A stretch of DNA of 64,000 nucleotides from Holothuria scabra (lineage: Eukaryota; Echinodermata; Holothuroidea; Aspidochirotida; Holothuriidae), in assembly GCA_037179385.1 (NCBI GenBank), contig CM074193.1, forward strand, positions 43,987,082-44,051,081. The letters run 5' to 3'. The translations under genes were made by a program, and so were the position numbers. The notes under the pieces were generated by a model. The model did not search any database. It saw nothing but the letters and a program-made list of their open reading frames with translations, and was not told the origin of the DNA. This document shows positions 1 to 11,080 of this stretch, in pieces. Positions within the stretch are counted from its first letter, which is position 1. The number at the start of each line of letters is the position of its first letter.

Positions 1-222
1 CAAAATCACTTTACATATTGAAGGAATATGATATTTTTCCCCATTTAAGTTTAACTTTTGTTTAAAATATTAAAGAGTCGTCGTCAAATCAAACGACTTA
101 TAGCTTCACGACGGCCATCTTGGTGGGCATTTTTTTTCTCCCAGCAGGTGGCGACCATCTACGGATATGATGTATACGTTACATGCTGTGTCCATGTATA
201 TAAATCCGTGACTTGCACGCAA
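1..222 (+). repeat. Dispersed repeat R1, copy 1 (truncated by window start)
   Basis: This stretch matches 38343-38560 in the same orientation. Shared words in the same order include GGAATATGATATT, CTTTTGTTTAAAATAT, GGCCATCTTGGTG and a GGTGGCG block. The two copies differ by many substitutions and small indels, so this is an old interspersed repeat and not a recent duplication. No coding capacity is recognisable and the class is unknown. Confidence 0.65.
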
Positions 223-2274
223 CCTGACATTGAATTTATCACTTGCAATGCTACATTTTACTTGCTTTTTCGAAAATTCAAAATATGCGGAAGTAGCTTA
301 TTATACACAACATGCGCCGAATTACACATGTCTTAAAGCCTATGTTCACCAAGGTATGTCTTTAAGGCCACACAAGGGTTGTATCCGTGTAAAGCCTGTA
401 TTAACTAGTTAACTGTGAAAGTGGCTGGATTGAGGTAAATAATTTGGAAAACGTGAACTGTCTAAATTGAGGATATTTTGCTTGTAAATTGATTTTGCCT
501 GAATCCGAAGAAAACTCGTGACCAGCATTTAGCAGCTTCAAGTTTGCCAGCAACTTGTTTGCGGTGATCACTTTGTCTGCAATTTTTGGTCGTCTTTACT
601 TTTCATTATTTGAATCTTGGACTCAAGGGGTGTCTCAAGCTTAAAAAGACCCTTTAAGTACGCGTCTACTCGTTGATTCTGCAAATCCTTGTAAAGCTCT
701 CATTGAGCTCTAACACTGAGTGATAATTTTAAGCGATGAGTAAGATGGAACGTCCCATGTACTGATGTAAGTGATCGTTAGATACAAAAGAGGGAGCAGC
801 AATATTGCTATAAAGTTCATTGCTAACAAGTTGCAAAAATGACCCCGTAAGTACAAATAACTTCTGTCCGAATTAAAACAAATTTTAGATCAAAATCCTT
901 TCCTCCACAATCACACATTGACCAAGGGAAAACAAAATCATTCAGTTGTGCCGTATTGTTAAAACATTTTTGGCAGTTTTTACAATAGCCCCCTCACTTA
1001 TTCATTAGGAAGAGGGGCGTGGGGAGATTTTGTCGTCCGTAAGGGTAAATTGGCGTGTTTGATAAAATTCTTATAAAAGTATTCACACTGCAGAAATTAT
1101 TACTTGTTGTGATTGACATGGCGATTACGTAATTTGGGCTACGTACGTCACAATAGATCTGTCAACCAAAAATTACCTCGAACAGACGACAAAAACGCAC
1201 CTATGATTGGGATCGGTAGTGATTTTTCAAAGAGAGCTCCTTCTTTTTGAACAAGTATGGAATTCGAGTCAGCTGCAATAAGGATGAAAAACAGATCCAG
1301 CCTGCCTAGCAGTTTGCGCCCCTTTAGCGCCCCGAGTATAGTTATCCGAATTAACGAGATAATACATTTTGTGAAAGATCTGAATAACATCTTGAGGCTT
1401 CACCTTGTATCGAAAGTTTTAAATAACAGAAGAAAACAGAAAAATACTAGTAGTAATGTCACAGAGGCAAAGACGGTTGGATTAAAAATGATTGCCTGGA
1501 ATTTTTGGTATTACAGAAGGTGTATCCGCTGCATGGCATTATCAAATGAGAGATTTCGCCTTGCAGGCTAAGTCAGTAACATACGCCCATTCCCATTTTG
1601 AACACTTTAGTCAGCGACCTTAGTTAATACGCATAGTCACGCAGTTCTAGCAGCAAATCGGAAGACTACTGCAAGGGATCTCGGCTGAATGGAAAAAGCA
1701 TGAGCATATCAATCGATAGCGACACAGTGGGTGATATGAAGCGTGCTCTATGGCAGTGGTTCATCTGCTTGGAGGCCAAATGTTGACATTTCCGTGACAT
1801 TTGATGTTGGTTAACTAACGAAATTAATTTCACGAAAGGGATGTCATCACTACGGTCAATGGACTGATGTTATGCTTCATAACCAGCACACATGGTGTCA
1901 TAATGATGAATAAAATGATCCAGGGTTCGGATTCATTGGAATCTATTTAATGAGTGGAGATAACAATGTGATCCGATAATGGAGGTACTAACATGTACAC
2001 ATCATCCATAAGCCGCACCTACAACGCGTTTTGTTTTAGTTTTATAAAAATTTCGTGGAATCCTTCTTTCTCTATCGAAACATAATTTAAGACGAAATTA
2101 AGTGCGGTTCCTCAGGGGTACACCGCATTTAAATTGTGCGCTTTGTGTATTTTAATCTGCCTTAAAGTAGGACTGAGACTAAAGATCTATGTTTTGCCTT
2201 AAGTTCTGGCTAAACACTTGCATTTTATTTACGTACTGTGCCAGTTTGCGCGAAGTAAGCAAGGGGATTCGAAA
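223..2274. other. No gene recognised
   Basis: Only chance-length open frames are seen, the longest about 104 codons at 1257-1571 with an overlapping antisense frame and no domain-like pattern. No repeat shared with the rest of the window was noticed here. Confidence 0.4.
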
Positions 2275-2350
2275 GACTAAAGGTGATGGACCCCATTTAT
2301 ACGTCCGACTCAAATCAGACCATTACTTGACTGTCCGGATTTATCTATAA
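2275..2350 (+). repeat. Fragment of dispersed repeat E (GTGATGGACC hairpin family)
   Basis: The stretch carries AAAGGTGATGGACCCC, then a CCGACT...ATCAGACCAT block, then TGTCCGGATTT. The same series occurs near 25470, 50580 and 63815, and inverted near 29905. GTGATGG and the later CCAT(C/T)AC are inverted, so the unit can form a small hairpin. Confidence 0.6.
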
Positions 2351-2445
2351 CCAGGAAATGTTTTTGTGTAAAGGCTTTAACCCAATGGTTGCAACCTTTT
2401 TGACCCTTGAACCCAAAACTCTTGCGTTGTTAACTAGTAGATTCA

Positions 2446-3222
2446 AAGGGGAGATTAATGCAGAATTTAATTCTTATATTTGAAAGAACCACTATATCCA
2501 CACAGTGTGGTGAAGGTTCCATTCAAATAGGACATGACTTTGAGATATCATTAAACTAAGTTTCAAGATTTCTGTTCCAACGTAATCTTCAGGGCAGCAG
2601 AGGGTATGTTTCTTCCTCACCTTGACAAGGAATGCTTTGTTTTCCTTTGTTTTTCATAATGTTTCGTTGTCCTTGAGGTTAATAAGAATAGGACCTCCCT
2701 GTGGGGAATGCAAAGTTTGTTAAGTTCGCATGCAGCTTAGTCAATCAGAGTCTGATAATACAAGATTGTTGAGGGGAAATTGGTAAGTTTTGGTAAAGTT
2801 TTAAGAAAAAAAAGCAAAAGACCGTCCATTAAAGGGAAAGCTTAAGCAAAAATTAAACTTTCATATGTGAAAGAGGAACAAAATCTACACAGTGTGGTGA
2901 AAGTTCCATTCAAATCCGAAATATGTGATTCTTGAGATATCAGTAAATGAAGTCAGTAGGTTTGTGTACAAAAGTGAGTTTTAGTGCAGCAGAGCTTAGA
3001 TCACTTCCTCACATTGACAAGGAATGATTTGTAATTGTTTCCCTTTGTTTTATCAGACTGTTGTGTTGACCTTGAAGTTAATAGGAGTATGACCTCCCTG
3101 TGGGGATGCAAAGTTTGCAAAATTCTCATGCCACTTATGCGATGACATTTTAATAATATGGGATTGTTGAGGAAAAAATCCAGTATAAAGTTTAAAGAAA
3201 AACAAAAGATTGCCCATTAACG
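2446..3222 (+). repeat. Repeat C, two diverged tandem copies (about 390 bp each)
   Basis: Copies begin near 2446 and 2830. Each contains CACAGTGTGGTGAA, GTTCCATTCAAAT, GAGATATCA, a CATTGACAAGGAATG-like block, GACCTCCCTGTGGGG and GCAAAGTTTG in the same order. A third single copy lies at 27843-28246. Always followed by repeat D, so C and D are probably parts of one element. No coding capacity recognised. Confidence 0.75.
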
Positions 3223-3224
3223 TG

Positions 3225-3588
3225 GGGATGTGATGTCATATGTGCTTGCTTCAAGTTTACTTTTGCTGAAACTGTGAAAACTTAACGTGCGCATCTCTTG
3301 GGAACCACACATCGGATTTCAATGCGAATTTCACCAAAATGCTCAGAATAAGTACCACTCTAACATACCAAATCCTGTTGTGACCTTAAACCCTTCTTTT
3401 AATATGAGAACATGATGTCATATGTGCTTGCTTCAAGATTTGGTTCACTTTCTGCTGAAATGTGACAACTTTATCGCTCATATCTTGAGAAGCACATATC
3501 CCAATTTTCACAGAAATGCTAAGGATACGTTGCCCTCTTCCATTCGAAAACTTGATTTGACCTTAAACCCTTCTTTTAAACGTTCAAA
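3225..3588 (+). repeat. Repeat D, two diverged tandem copies
   Basis: Two copies (about 3225-3409 and 3412-3588) share ATGATGTCATATGTGCTTGC, ATCTTG, a CACAT...TTTCA block, AATGCT and GACCTTAAACCCTTCTTTTA. A third copy follows repeat C at 28247-28410, in the same C-then-D order. The class is unknown. Confidence 0.75.
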
Positions 3589-3734
3589 ACGTTTTCACGT
3601 GAAATAAATTTGTATGTTTTTCCCGGCATCAGATATTTGATTGTTGTGGTACTACCATTATGTGGCATTATTTTTTTTAAATTACCCAAGATGTTCCCTT
3701 TTGTATTCACATGTACCCCATGGGGTGTTACTAT

Positions 3735-3865
3735 CACTGGCCATTGTGCTTGGTTCTCAGCATAAACATTGGAATAGGGGACACAAGACAGTGAGCCACA
3801 ACTGGACAAAAGGACGTGGCCGGCTCGACCTGAACCGATTGGTTGGAAACTGGACCGTAAAACTC
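3735..3865 (+). repeat. tRNA-derived SINE, 5'-truncated copy
   Basis: The stretch contains the SINE body words CATTGTGCTTGG, CTCAGCATAA, CAACTGGA, GTGGCCGGCTCGAC and a tail ending TTGGTTGGAAACTGG. It matches, in opposite orientation, the fuller copies at 29420-29640 and 54693-54905. The tRNA-like head with A and B boxes is missing here. It is followed six bases later by a perfect stem-loop. Confidence 0.65.
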
Positions 3866-3870
3866 TAAGT

Positions 3871-3899
3871 AACCAGGGAGCTGTTACATCTCCCTGGTT
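3871..3899. other. Perfect stem-loop of the AACCAGGGAG type
   Basis: AACCAGGGAG (3871-3880) pairs exactly with CTCCCTGGTT (3890-3899) across a 9-nt loop. Related hairpins with the core CAGGGAGGT/ACCTCCCTG occur at 4696-4728, 22529-22554 and 25691-25722. Their function is unknown. Confidence 0.75.
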
Positions 3900-4441
3900 T
3901 AAGACGTCTATACCATTTTGCACACTTCCCTCAACCTTTTAAGTTAATTCTATAGTCTTAAAAAAAAAAGAGTGGACTACTGCAAGGGTCTGGTATGTAT
4001 GAAAAGTGTCATATCAGTTAAACAGTTTCATGCAACGTCAAGCTAATTAATACCTTGGTCAACAATCAGCATTGTACGGTCTAAAGCCCGATACACACCG
4101 CCACGACTACCTACGACGCGACAAGACTTCACCCGTCGTACACAATCTGCATAAATCGTAGACATTCTGGCGCCTTCCTAAACCCACGAAAATACCATGT
4201 CACACCGCTCCGACACTAATCGATGGAGCGACGCTCCACGTGGAGCGCCATCAATCAGGTAATTCCAGGTTTGAGATTTAGGCCCTACAATAAATTTGAA
4301 ATGGTTCATTTTTTGGCCTCTGGGTCAAGATTAAGAAATTATTGGCGTGTACAGGCTCTAAAGTAGGCCTTTTACACTGTCCAAAGTTTGCGTATCGTGT
4401 CCTTTAAAAGATTGAACTCGGTATATGAATTAGTAAGTTAT

Positions 4442-4545
4442 ATCGGCTTTAACGGCTCAGTTTCCAACCGAATTGTCAAAGTCGGGCTGGCCACGGCCTT
4501 TTTTTCCAGTTGTGGCTCATTGGCTTGCTTCTCTTAAGGGCTGTG
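4442..4545 (-). repeat. tRNA-derived SINE, 3'-part fragment, reverse orientation
   Basis: CAGTTTCCAACCG, then GTCGGGCTGGCCACG, then CCAGTTGTGGCTCA reproduce, in reverse, the tail of the SINE at 3735-3865. The head is absent. It lies inside the AAGCCCG element, so one inserted into the other. Confidence 0.6.
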
Positions 4546-4695
4546 ATTTCCCTGGGACGTAGGCTGGAGGAGGGGGTGCGTGCGGACGCACCTCCCCGCA
4601 CCAGCTGGAGTTCCGCTCAAAATGAGGCAAAAGAATTCTTCAAAAAACATAAGGCGCAAAAAGAAGCTCAAGAAGACACGGTGCTACTCCCTGAC

Positions 4696-4728
4696 CAGGG
4701 ATGTGTTAGGACCTCTAACACCTCCCTG
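4696..4728. other. Imperfect stem-loop of the CAGGGA(G/T)GT family
   Basis: CAGGGATGTGTTAG (4696-4709) pairs with CTAACACCTCCCTG (4715-4728), 13 of 14 positions, with a 5-nt loop. It belongs to the same family as the hairpins at 3871, 22529 and 25691. Confidence 0.65.
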
Positions 4729-5599
4729 CTCTGACCGCCGTCTCCACCCAGCACGCTTGTGCCTACATGCAAGAGGATGAATACAAGTCGGCTATTGCAG
4801 ATTTATCTGCCAGCCTTCGTAGGCGAACGAATGTCTTACAAAGGTATTAACACTTGTCATTTTGAAAATAAATATAGAAAGAAAAATATTCCCCTTAAAA
4901 AGGGAGTAATTTCTAATTGGCTCGGTATTCTAGGCCTACGTAAATGCTTGAACATGAACGCACAATGACTGGTTTGAAGTTAACGGACTTGTTCCGTCTT
5001 TTTCTGTGCAAAGTATCTTCAAGTGACGCACTTTTATAAGTGCGTTCGTTTTCCGAGCACGCAGAAGTGTGCATCAACTAAAATCCTGATAATACCTGCT
5101 CTCGGTGTTGCGCAATAAAAACATGCCGTAACTGGAACTGTGTACCATGGGTGAATGCTGCGCTCTGATTGGACAAACCGCATGAGGCCTGTTTGTCGCG
5201 TCGAAGACGAGTTCACACCAACACAACGAGTACCGCCTAGACCCGACTACGATTGAACATGTTTAATCTTGCCGACGGCATACAACCCGACGGAATCGTA
5301 GTCGTGGGAGTGTACACACCGCCCATACCCCAGCCGACGCGTTGGGTGGTCGCCGTCGTGTCTTGGGTCGTCGTGGCGGTGTGAACCGGGCTTAATTGTT
5401 CATCTTCGCCGTTCCACAGGCTGCCTTTCACTCTACTGATGGCGCTATTTCTATTCTTTCCAAGGAGTACTCGGATGCAGTCATTAAATTTTGATGAATC
5501 GAATCGTGTGTCAACGTACAGTATCCCAGACTGGCAAAGCTCCTTTCCACTTGAATGACCAGATTGTGACGTAAAGTAACAATCAGCCGGGTTCATTAC

Positions 5600-6460
5600 T
5601 TTTCAAGAGCCGACTGAAAGAAAACAGCTGCAAGGGAAAACGAGATTTCAAAAAATTAATCTTGCATTGCTTCCTTCCCAAAATGATTATTACCAACCGA
5701 AGTGCCATGTGTAGCTAATCTGAAGAAACATAAGCTGTATCATTTTTTCATTTATTTTTTTTTTCTTTTTAATTTCTGACCATTGCCTTGCCGTGCAAGA
5801 AATGAATGAAAAGCTTGTACTCCTTACTGCCAAAAAATTCAGCGCTATTTGCTGACACGTCAAGCTACCTTTAAATATACTGTCTCGGATACAAGCAACG
5901 GTGTAACAAGCTCACGCCACTATTTTAGCAAACAAATAAGGCTAGCAAAAACTATTTTCTCCCGAAAGGGTCTCACTCCAGTGCTCAACCCACTTCGTTG
6001 GCTAGGCAACCGTTGCCACCAACTGACCAAGCATGTTTAAATATGATAAAAATGACTGCAATGTAGAACTGAAGTTGTAAGAAAATATGTAGAAAGCAGC
6101 TTTGATTACCCCTTTAAAATTGCTCTTTTGGATGTTAAATAAAACATGAAGAAGATGAATAATCATCCACCCTTAAGCGTTGTTTGATACGATCTTGAGC
6201 CAAGCTGAGATTATTAACGAGAAGGAAGACAATTTAGATAACCTTTTACTGATGTAATAAGCTTATATTATGCACCTTAAGGGCTTCATGCAGTAAGTCT
6301 TAGTGGGTGTTCGATCCATTAGTAAAAATAATGCATGTGTTGAACCGAACAGATATTTTTTTTGAAACAAGCTCCTGTCAAATTTACAACAGGAAGAACT
6401 TAAGCGAGTTTAAAGAGAAAGAATTCAAAGAGAGAAAAAAGAAAAAGAAAAACTCTGAAT
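5600..6460. other. No gene recognised
   Basis: AT-rich sequence with a T-rich tract near 5745-5770 and only short chance frames. It runs up to the target duplication of the hAT element. Confidence 0.4.
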
Positions 6461-7816
6461 TGATCAGCAGTGGCGGATTTAGGGGGGTGACTAGGGTGGC
6501 TAGCCACACCCTTTTTGACCAAAATATAAAAAAAATAACAAAAAGTAGGCATTGTTTTCACATGCTATCGTCTTCCTATTATTATTTCCTATGAAACGCG
6601 AACAACAATTTTCAAAGTTCATGTTTAAAAGTGGATTAATTAAAATGTTAAATGCAGCAACGTCAAAGACTAATTTAATTCTGACATTCTGGTACGAACA
6701 TAGAATAGAGCTTGAAGGTGAAACCGTATTACTTTAGTGCCTCCCAAAAGCGTAGACAAATTGCAATGATCACACTCACCCGAGTCATTATTACGCCTAA
6801 CGTTAGGTTGTAGATGTTTACCGCATACTTCATTGCTAGCATATATATGCCGATACAGAAATACCAAACTTAATTGAATTATACATGAAACAATGGAAAA
6901 TCCACCGAAGAAAAAAGGTGTTGTAAGCAACAGACTTTGGATAGTTTTGTAGTTAACAAGGATGTACGGCAGAATGAAGAAGACCCTCTCGAAAGTGAAA
7001 GGCTAGACCAAGGGTGCGCTGGGCCTATGATCGTAGAGAACATATATGAGGAAGTGTCAACGTCGCTTCAACCTCCAGAAACGCATAATGCACCCCAACT
7101 GGCTGCATCTGGTAATGCAACTGTAGCTCAATATGAGAGCCCCGTGCAAATTCGGCTGTATCTCCGAATGATATTTCCCAAGTCATTCACACATCTGAAC
7201 TGCTAAAAGATGCAAGAAAAGTGGAAATCATGAATAATTGCTGAAAAAACCCGACTCCTTACACACACTTCATAGTCGACAGTTTAAGGGAGGCAAACGT
7301 GTAACATTCCAGCGGAGATGGATTGAGCAGCGTACATGGCTTGCATACAGCAGTCATCCCGATTTCATAGGGGGTGGTGTCTACCATGTGTTTTGTTTCA
7401 AAGTTTTAAGTATGTTTTAAAAATGTTAAATTTTTAAAGCTTCAGCAAGTATTTTTTATGGATTTCTGGCTTAGCGAAGAATTACAAACCTATCGCACTT
7501 CATATCTCCCTCACTTAACCGGGCCAAATGTGAAGGGCCAATAATCCTCCATAATGTGTGTCAAATACTTGACTTGAACTTAAAAAAAAATATTGCTCTC
7601 GCCTCAACTTTGGGGGGTCATTTTTTTTGGGGGGGGGGGGTTGCTCCATACCATTCATTTCGTTTGCTCTATACCCCTTTCGGTGGCACTAGTCCTTCCC
7701 ATCACACGCCTCACATGGTTTTAAAAAAATGGCGAAATGCTTATTTTTTCTGAAATATTCAAAATCCAAACCCCAGCCACCCCCTTTTTAAAACCCTAGA
7801 TCCGCCACTGATCAGC
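6461..7816 (+). mobile_element. hAT-type DNA transposon, decayed, with target duplication
   Basis: The left end begins AGTGGCGGATTTAGGGGGG (from 6469). The right end reverse-complemented is GTGGCGGATCTAGGG (ending 7808). An 8-bp direct repeat TGATCAGC stands at 6461-6468 and 7809-7816, the duplication length known for hAT elements; the repeat runs into the terminal bases, so the exact boundary is uncertain by one or two bases. A G run follows the left terminus and C runs precede the right. Inside is a broken transposase start (6893-7420) with the zf-TTF domain typical of one hAT branch. The catalytic domain is missing, so the copy cannot move itself. Confidence 0.8.
6893..7420 (+). pseudogene. 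Broken hAT transposase N-terminus with zf-TTF domain
   Basis: A good start context (GAAACAATGG) at 6893 opens a frame MENPPKKKG, a plausible nuclear-localisation start. It stops after about 19 codons, and the coding pattern resumes in another frame (from about 6937; acidic, NIYEEV, QYESP). It shifts again near 7145 (SELLKDARKVEIMNN) and again near 7238 (KKPDSL, then RRWIEQRTWLAYS). The last block matches the zf-TTF layout known from hAT/ZMYM-like transposases: a NN...PDS stretch, a basic F..(R/S)W segment, WL.YS, then a cysteine-containing C..F; the expected cysteine spacing here is damaged. At least three frame breaks plus loss of the catalytic region mark a dead copy. Alternatives are unlikely given the flanking hAT ends. 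Confidence 0.7.
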
Positions 7817-9800
7817 TGGTATTAAAGCACCTCTAGCGGTCCTTTTACATTAATTATAACTGGAAATTGGTCATATTAACATGATTATTCTTACTTTTTG
7901 ACAGCATATGTTAGGGAAAGGAATAATGTTATAACTGTTGAATTTTCCATTCTGTCTACCCCATAAGATCCCATTCTTCGCGTTTTTTACAAAATATCCA
8001 CCGTTCACGGTTATTTTTGTTTCCTTAATTTCACGAAATCATATCTATATTTGATGCATTATTCACACCTTGGGGTTAACTTGTAGGTATTAAAGTGATC
8101 TATACATTGTTGTAATTGGCCGCACGAATAACTGATCTGAAGAATCGTTTATTGTTAACGAATTTCCTGCAGCATCGATTTCCGGGATGTTTTGAAGGTA
8201 TACGCCACGCAGTTGCCTCTTGTCAACATATATCCAAAATGTCAAACAGTATATGTAGTTCACGTAAAACATAATGTTAGGTATTAAACTTCCATTTTTT
8301 ATTACGAAAATCTCCCAACGGATTTTCAATTACACTGGAAAACGTTGGTAGATGATTAAGCATGAAGCGGTTGGCTTTAAAAGTAAGAACGTGTGAAATT
8401 TCACTCGTTAGAAGAATAAAGGTTGTACGGTTCATTCCAAAAGAAACAGAAATTTGATCCAAGAAGAGTGTTTTTCACTCCAAAAGAACAAAGTTTCATT
8501 CGTAATGGAGTACTAACCTTCATGCCACCCTCTTTGATAGAAAACATGTTTTAAAACCCTGAAGATTCAGATTAGCTTGCATCCTATCGCAAAAACCCAA
8601 ATGGGAGGGGATTTTGGGTGCGGCTTCAAGTGAAGTGTTGGAAAGTCTGAAACTGTGCTGGATGATAAGAAGAATGCCCTCTGAAATTTTCTTTCTTTCT
8701 TATAATCAATTTTAATCATTGGTTTTATTTTAAAATCTTGTAATGTTTTCATTTTCAGAATGTTAATAAGAGTGATTCACATTTTTCGTCATTTATTTTC
8801 CCGTCGGCTTCGATTCTCCTCTAATCTTTTTTTATTTTGTCTTCCAATCGCTGAGTCCTTCGCTTTTGTCTAATCGACACAAATGCTTACGTATAAGTAA
8901 GGTATCGTTTAGACATCTTTGAAAGATTTATTCACTTTCAATGCCAAGTTTATTATCCACAAAGAAAGACAATCTTCCCGATGACAAATGTACAATTACA
9001 CCTGTGATCAGTAAAGTTTTCACGCAAGAAACGACTGGAGCTCTTTATAATAATTCTTAAGGCGAAGAGAACTCAGTTCAAGAGGTTAGACCTTTGCTGG
9101 AGTACAAAGTAGAACTACGAGGGTAGTATTAACTATTTTCATCATGTGCAAATATACCCAAAGGGCATGTAATAGAACAGAGGCATCAGGATAGTCATGT
9201 CCCTATAAATTCAGCCTCCTCTTGGTTAATCTACTGCCGAGGTAGTTGTACTTTTCGAAGAAATTTACAGCACCTTCTAGGAGAAATACGGCCCTTGAAA
9301 CAAAGTGTGACATTTCAATCTGTGTGAGTGATTGGGTTTCCAGTAACCTAGAGTTCTCTGAAAAAAAAAAAAACAGGTGGAATTTCCCAGGACTAACTCA
9401 ATTGCAAGACTTGAGGAATTTTCTCATCTTTCTGTTTGCAAAAAGTTCAAGGCATTTTCCGGTGTTTGTCATAAAAGTTTTGCAAGAAAGTCAAACATAT
9501 TCATTAATCATAATTCATACCATGTCCACCAAGACTTGTCGTGATACCCTTTTCCTAACTCAAGATATTTTGCTTTAAAGACTGGCCATTTTGATAACAA
9601 AAATACTTCTACTTTTTCCAAGAAGTCATCGAAGTTATGTAACATGGCATATTGTGTCAAATTTGTTTTGTTTCGCTTCCTAATTAGACGTCCTGTTTTC
9701 CTTGAAATTTTGTTGAGAGCGGATTTAACCTCCTGAAAAAAATGAATACATATTTTGGAAGTCCATGAGTTTGTCTCGGAGAAGGAAAAAGCCTTTAAAC
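7817..9800. other. No gene recognised
   Basis: Apart from the GAGTG-type repeat at 8393-8515 this is AT-rich sequence with short chance frames on both strands. There is a 12-A tract near 9362. Confidence 0.35.
8393..8515. repeat. GAGTGAA-type repeat (family A), fragment
   Basis: The stretch shows GAAATTTCACTCGTTAGAAG, AAGAAGAGTGTTTTTCACTCC, AAAAGAACAAAGTTTCA and AATGGAGTACT. These are the same alternating GAGTG/CACTC words as at 10025-10336, 14220-14560 and 46205-46805. The ends are not clear. Confidence 0.55.
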
Positions 9801-9802
9801 AT

Positions 9803-9985
9803 CAGGCGTGGATAAAAGGCGGGGAGGAGGCGGAATTTACGGTCCCAGCCCTACCTTGTTCAGTTGTTCGCCACATTAACAATAAAGCACATGGGAAAAT
9901 AGCAGTGGAACTCCCTTACACCCCTTTTTCTCTTATGTCAGCCGCCCCCCCCCCCCTTCTAGAATGCCTTGATCCTCCTCGCCTG
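9803..9985. mobile_element. Possible short hAT-like MITE
   Basis: The left end CAGGCGTGGATAAAAGGCGG and the right end, reverse-complemented CAGGCGAGGAGGATCAAGG, look like diverged CAGRGGCGGATCAAGG-type hAT termini, with a C12 tract just inside the right end. The flanking 8-mers do not match, so a target duplication is not shown. Confidence 0.3.
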
Positions 9986-10024
9986 AACAAAATAGTTTAA
10001 CGTTTTTCCATGTAATCTTAAAGC

Positions 10025-10336
10025 TAGAGAGTGAACTTATATACTCTCTAACAGAGTTGAATTCATTTGTGATTCCATTTCATAAGATATTAATGAATTC
10101 CACAAATAGTGAAATTGACTCAAGGAGGAGTCGGTTAAAATTCAGTCTTTAAGGACTGTCTGCAATGTTAATTCTGTGTTTAATAATGACCACTGTAGAA
10201 ACTTCATCAAGATTGAAACGTCGCTTTTTAGAAAAAAATTCACTCTTATTGGAGTGAATTTACCCTCTAATGGAGTGAATTTGCACTTTTCACTTTTTTA
10301 GAGAGTGAATAAGTTCACTCCTTTGATTTTAGAGTG
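10025..10336. mobile_element. Family A MITE with GAGTGAA/TTCACTC subterminal repeats, copy 1
   Basis: The left arm has GAGAGTGAACTTATATACTC and the right arm GAGAGTGAATAAGTTCACTC in inverse relation. The right end reads TTTTAGAGTG (10327-10336), which is CACTCTAAAA reversed. The right arm repeats TGGAGTGAATTT several times. Non-coding. Compare the TTGGGTAAA elements (family B), which share the same CACTCTAAAA terminus. Confidence 0.55.
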
Positions 10337-10990
10337 TGTTCCTGCCACCACGAGTTGACGACGGTGCCAAGGTACACTTTGGGTAACTTACGACGTTCAG
10401 TGTGGTTAGCGTTATTGGTATAGATAGTCTAACACTGAAGCACTTAAGGCAGTGCAACTAACATTTTGCGGCGCCTCCACTTTCAATTAACCTCTCTTCA
10501 GTCGTTAAGTTTACTAAGCTGCAAACCGAAACATTACAAGCAATTACCAATGGAACACCAACTGGGTTTTGGTTTGCTTTAAGAAGGGGGCATTATCAAA
10601 CCTTTTGCTGCTATTTCACTTCGACTTAGCATGAGAGTAACCAATATGTAACAGTAAAGACCAAAGAAAATGCAGTATATATAAATTTAGACTTTTGACG
10701 GATGGCAAGCGTACTTACTTCCGACTTAAATAGTTTTTTTTTTTTTTTTAAAGAAATGACATCTTCGGAAATGTTATACTCTTGACTGGAAATTCGTAGG
10801 TCTCGCCCAATGAGCATAGGAATAAACAAGTTCCAATTTCAAAATTGATTTCCAAAATCCATGCCTTCTCACAATTTTTATCACATATGCTTGTTTTCTT
10901 TGGGATTCGTGTTGACAATACCCAGAAAAAGTACCACTTGTGGCTATAACCCGTCACTCTTCCGTGGTAGCTCCATGGTTCATCCGAATC

Positions 10991-11080
10991 CTTGTCACAC
11001 GTGCGATAAGGAGTCCGTCTTTATGACTGGGAATGCCATTTTGGCAACAGTGGTGGACTCCTTGTCGCACGTGTGACAAG
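10991..11080. repeat. 25-bp inverted repeat with internal CACGTG near-palindromes
   Basis: CTTGTCACACGTGCGATAAG plus GAGTC (10991-11015) and GACTC plus CTTGTCGCACGTGTGACAAG (11056-11080) are inverse copies, 24 of 25 matching, separated by 40 nt. Each arm is itself nearly palindromic around CACGTG. It could be a small foldback element; no flanking duplication is seen. Confidence 0.6.

Larger units (their letters stand above)
4084..5393. mobile_element. DNA element with AAGCCCG termini (about 1.3 kb, superfamily unassigned)
   Basis: The left end reads AAGCCCGATACACACCGCC and the right end, reverse-complemented, reads AAGCCCGGTTCACACCGCC. The match continues through CACGAC. Inside the right end are further copies of CGACTACGATT, typical of subterminal binding repeats. 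The flanks (CTAAA before, TTAAT after) allow a TTAA-like target but are not identical. It holds no transposase-like frame, so it is non-autonomous or decayed, and a SINE fragment and a hairpin lie inside it. Whether this is one element or two ends of separate copies is not certain. Confidence 0.5.

Noticed and set aside
1257..1571. 104-codon + frame rich in basic residues
   Set aside because: Length is ordinary for AT-rich DNA, an antisense frame overlaps it and no domain is recognisable.
3576..3923. 115-codon minus-strand frame
   Set aside because: It covers a SINE fragment and its hairpin, so it is repeat sequence, not a gene.
5237..5596. 119-codon minus-strand frame with a protein-like first 65 residues
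   Set aside because: The second half runs through the terminus of the AAGCCCG element, and there is no splice signal or family pattern for the first half. A chance frame is likelier, though the part 5403-5596 could be a first exon.
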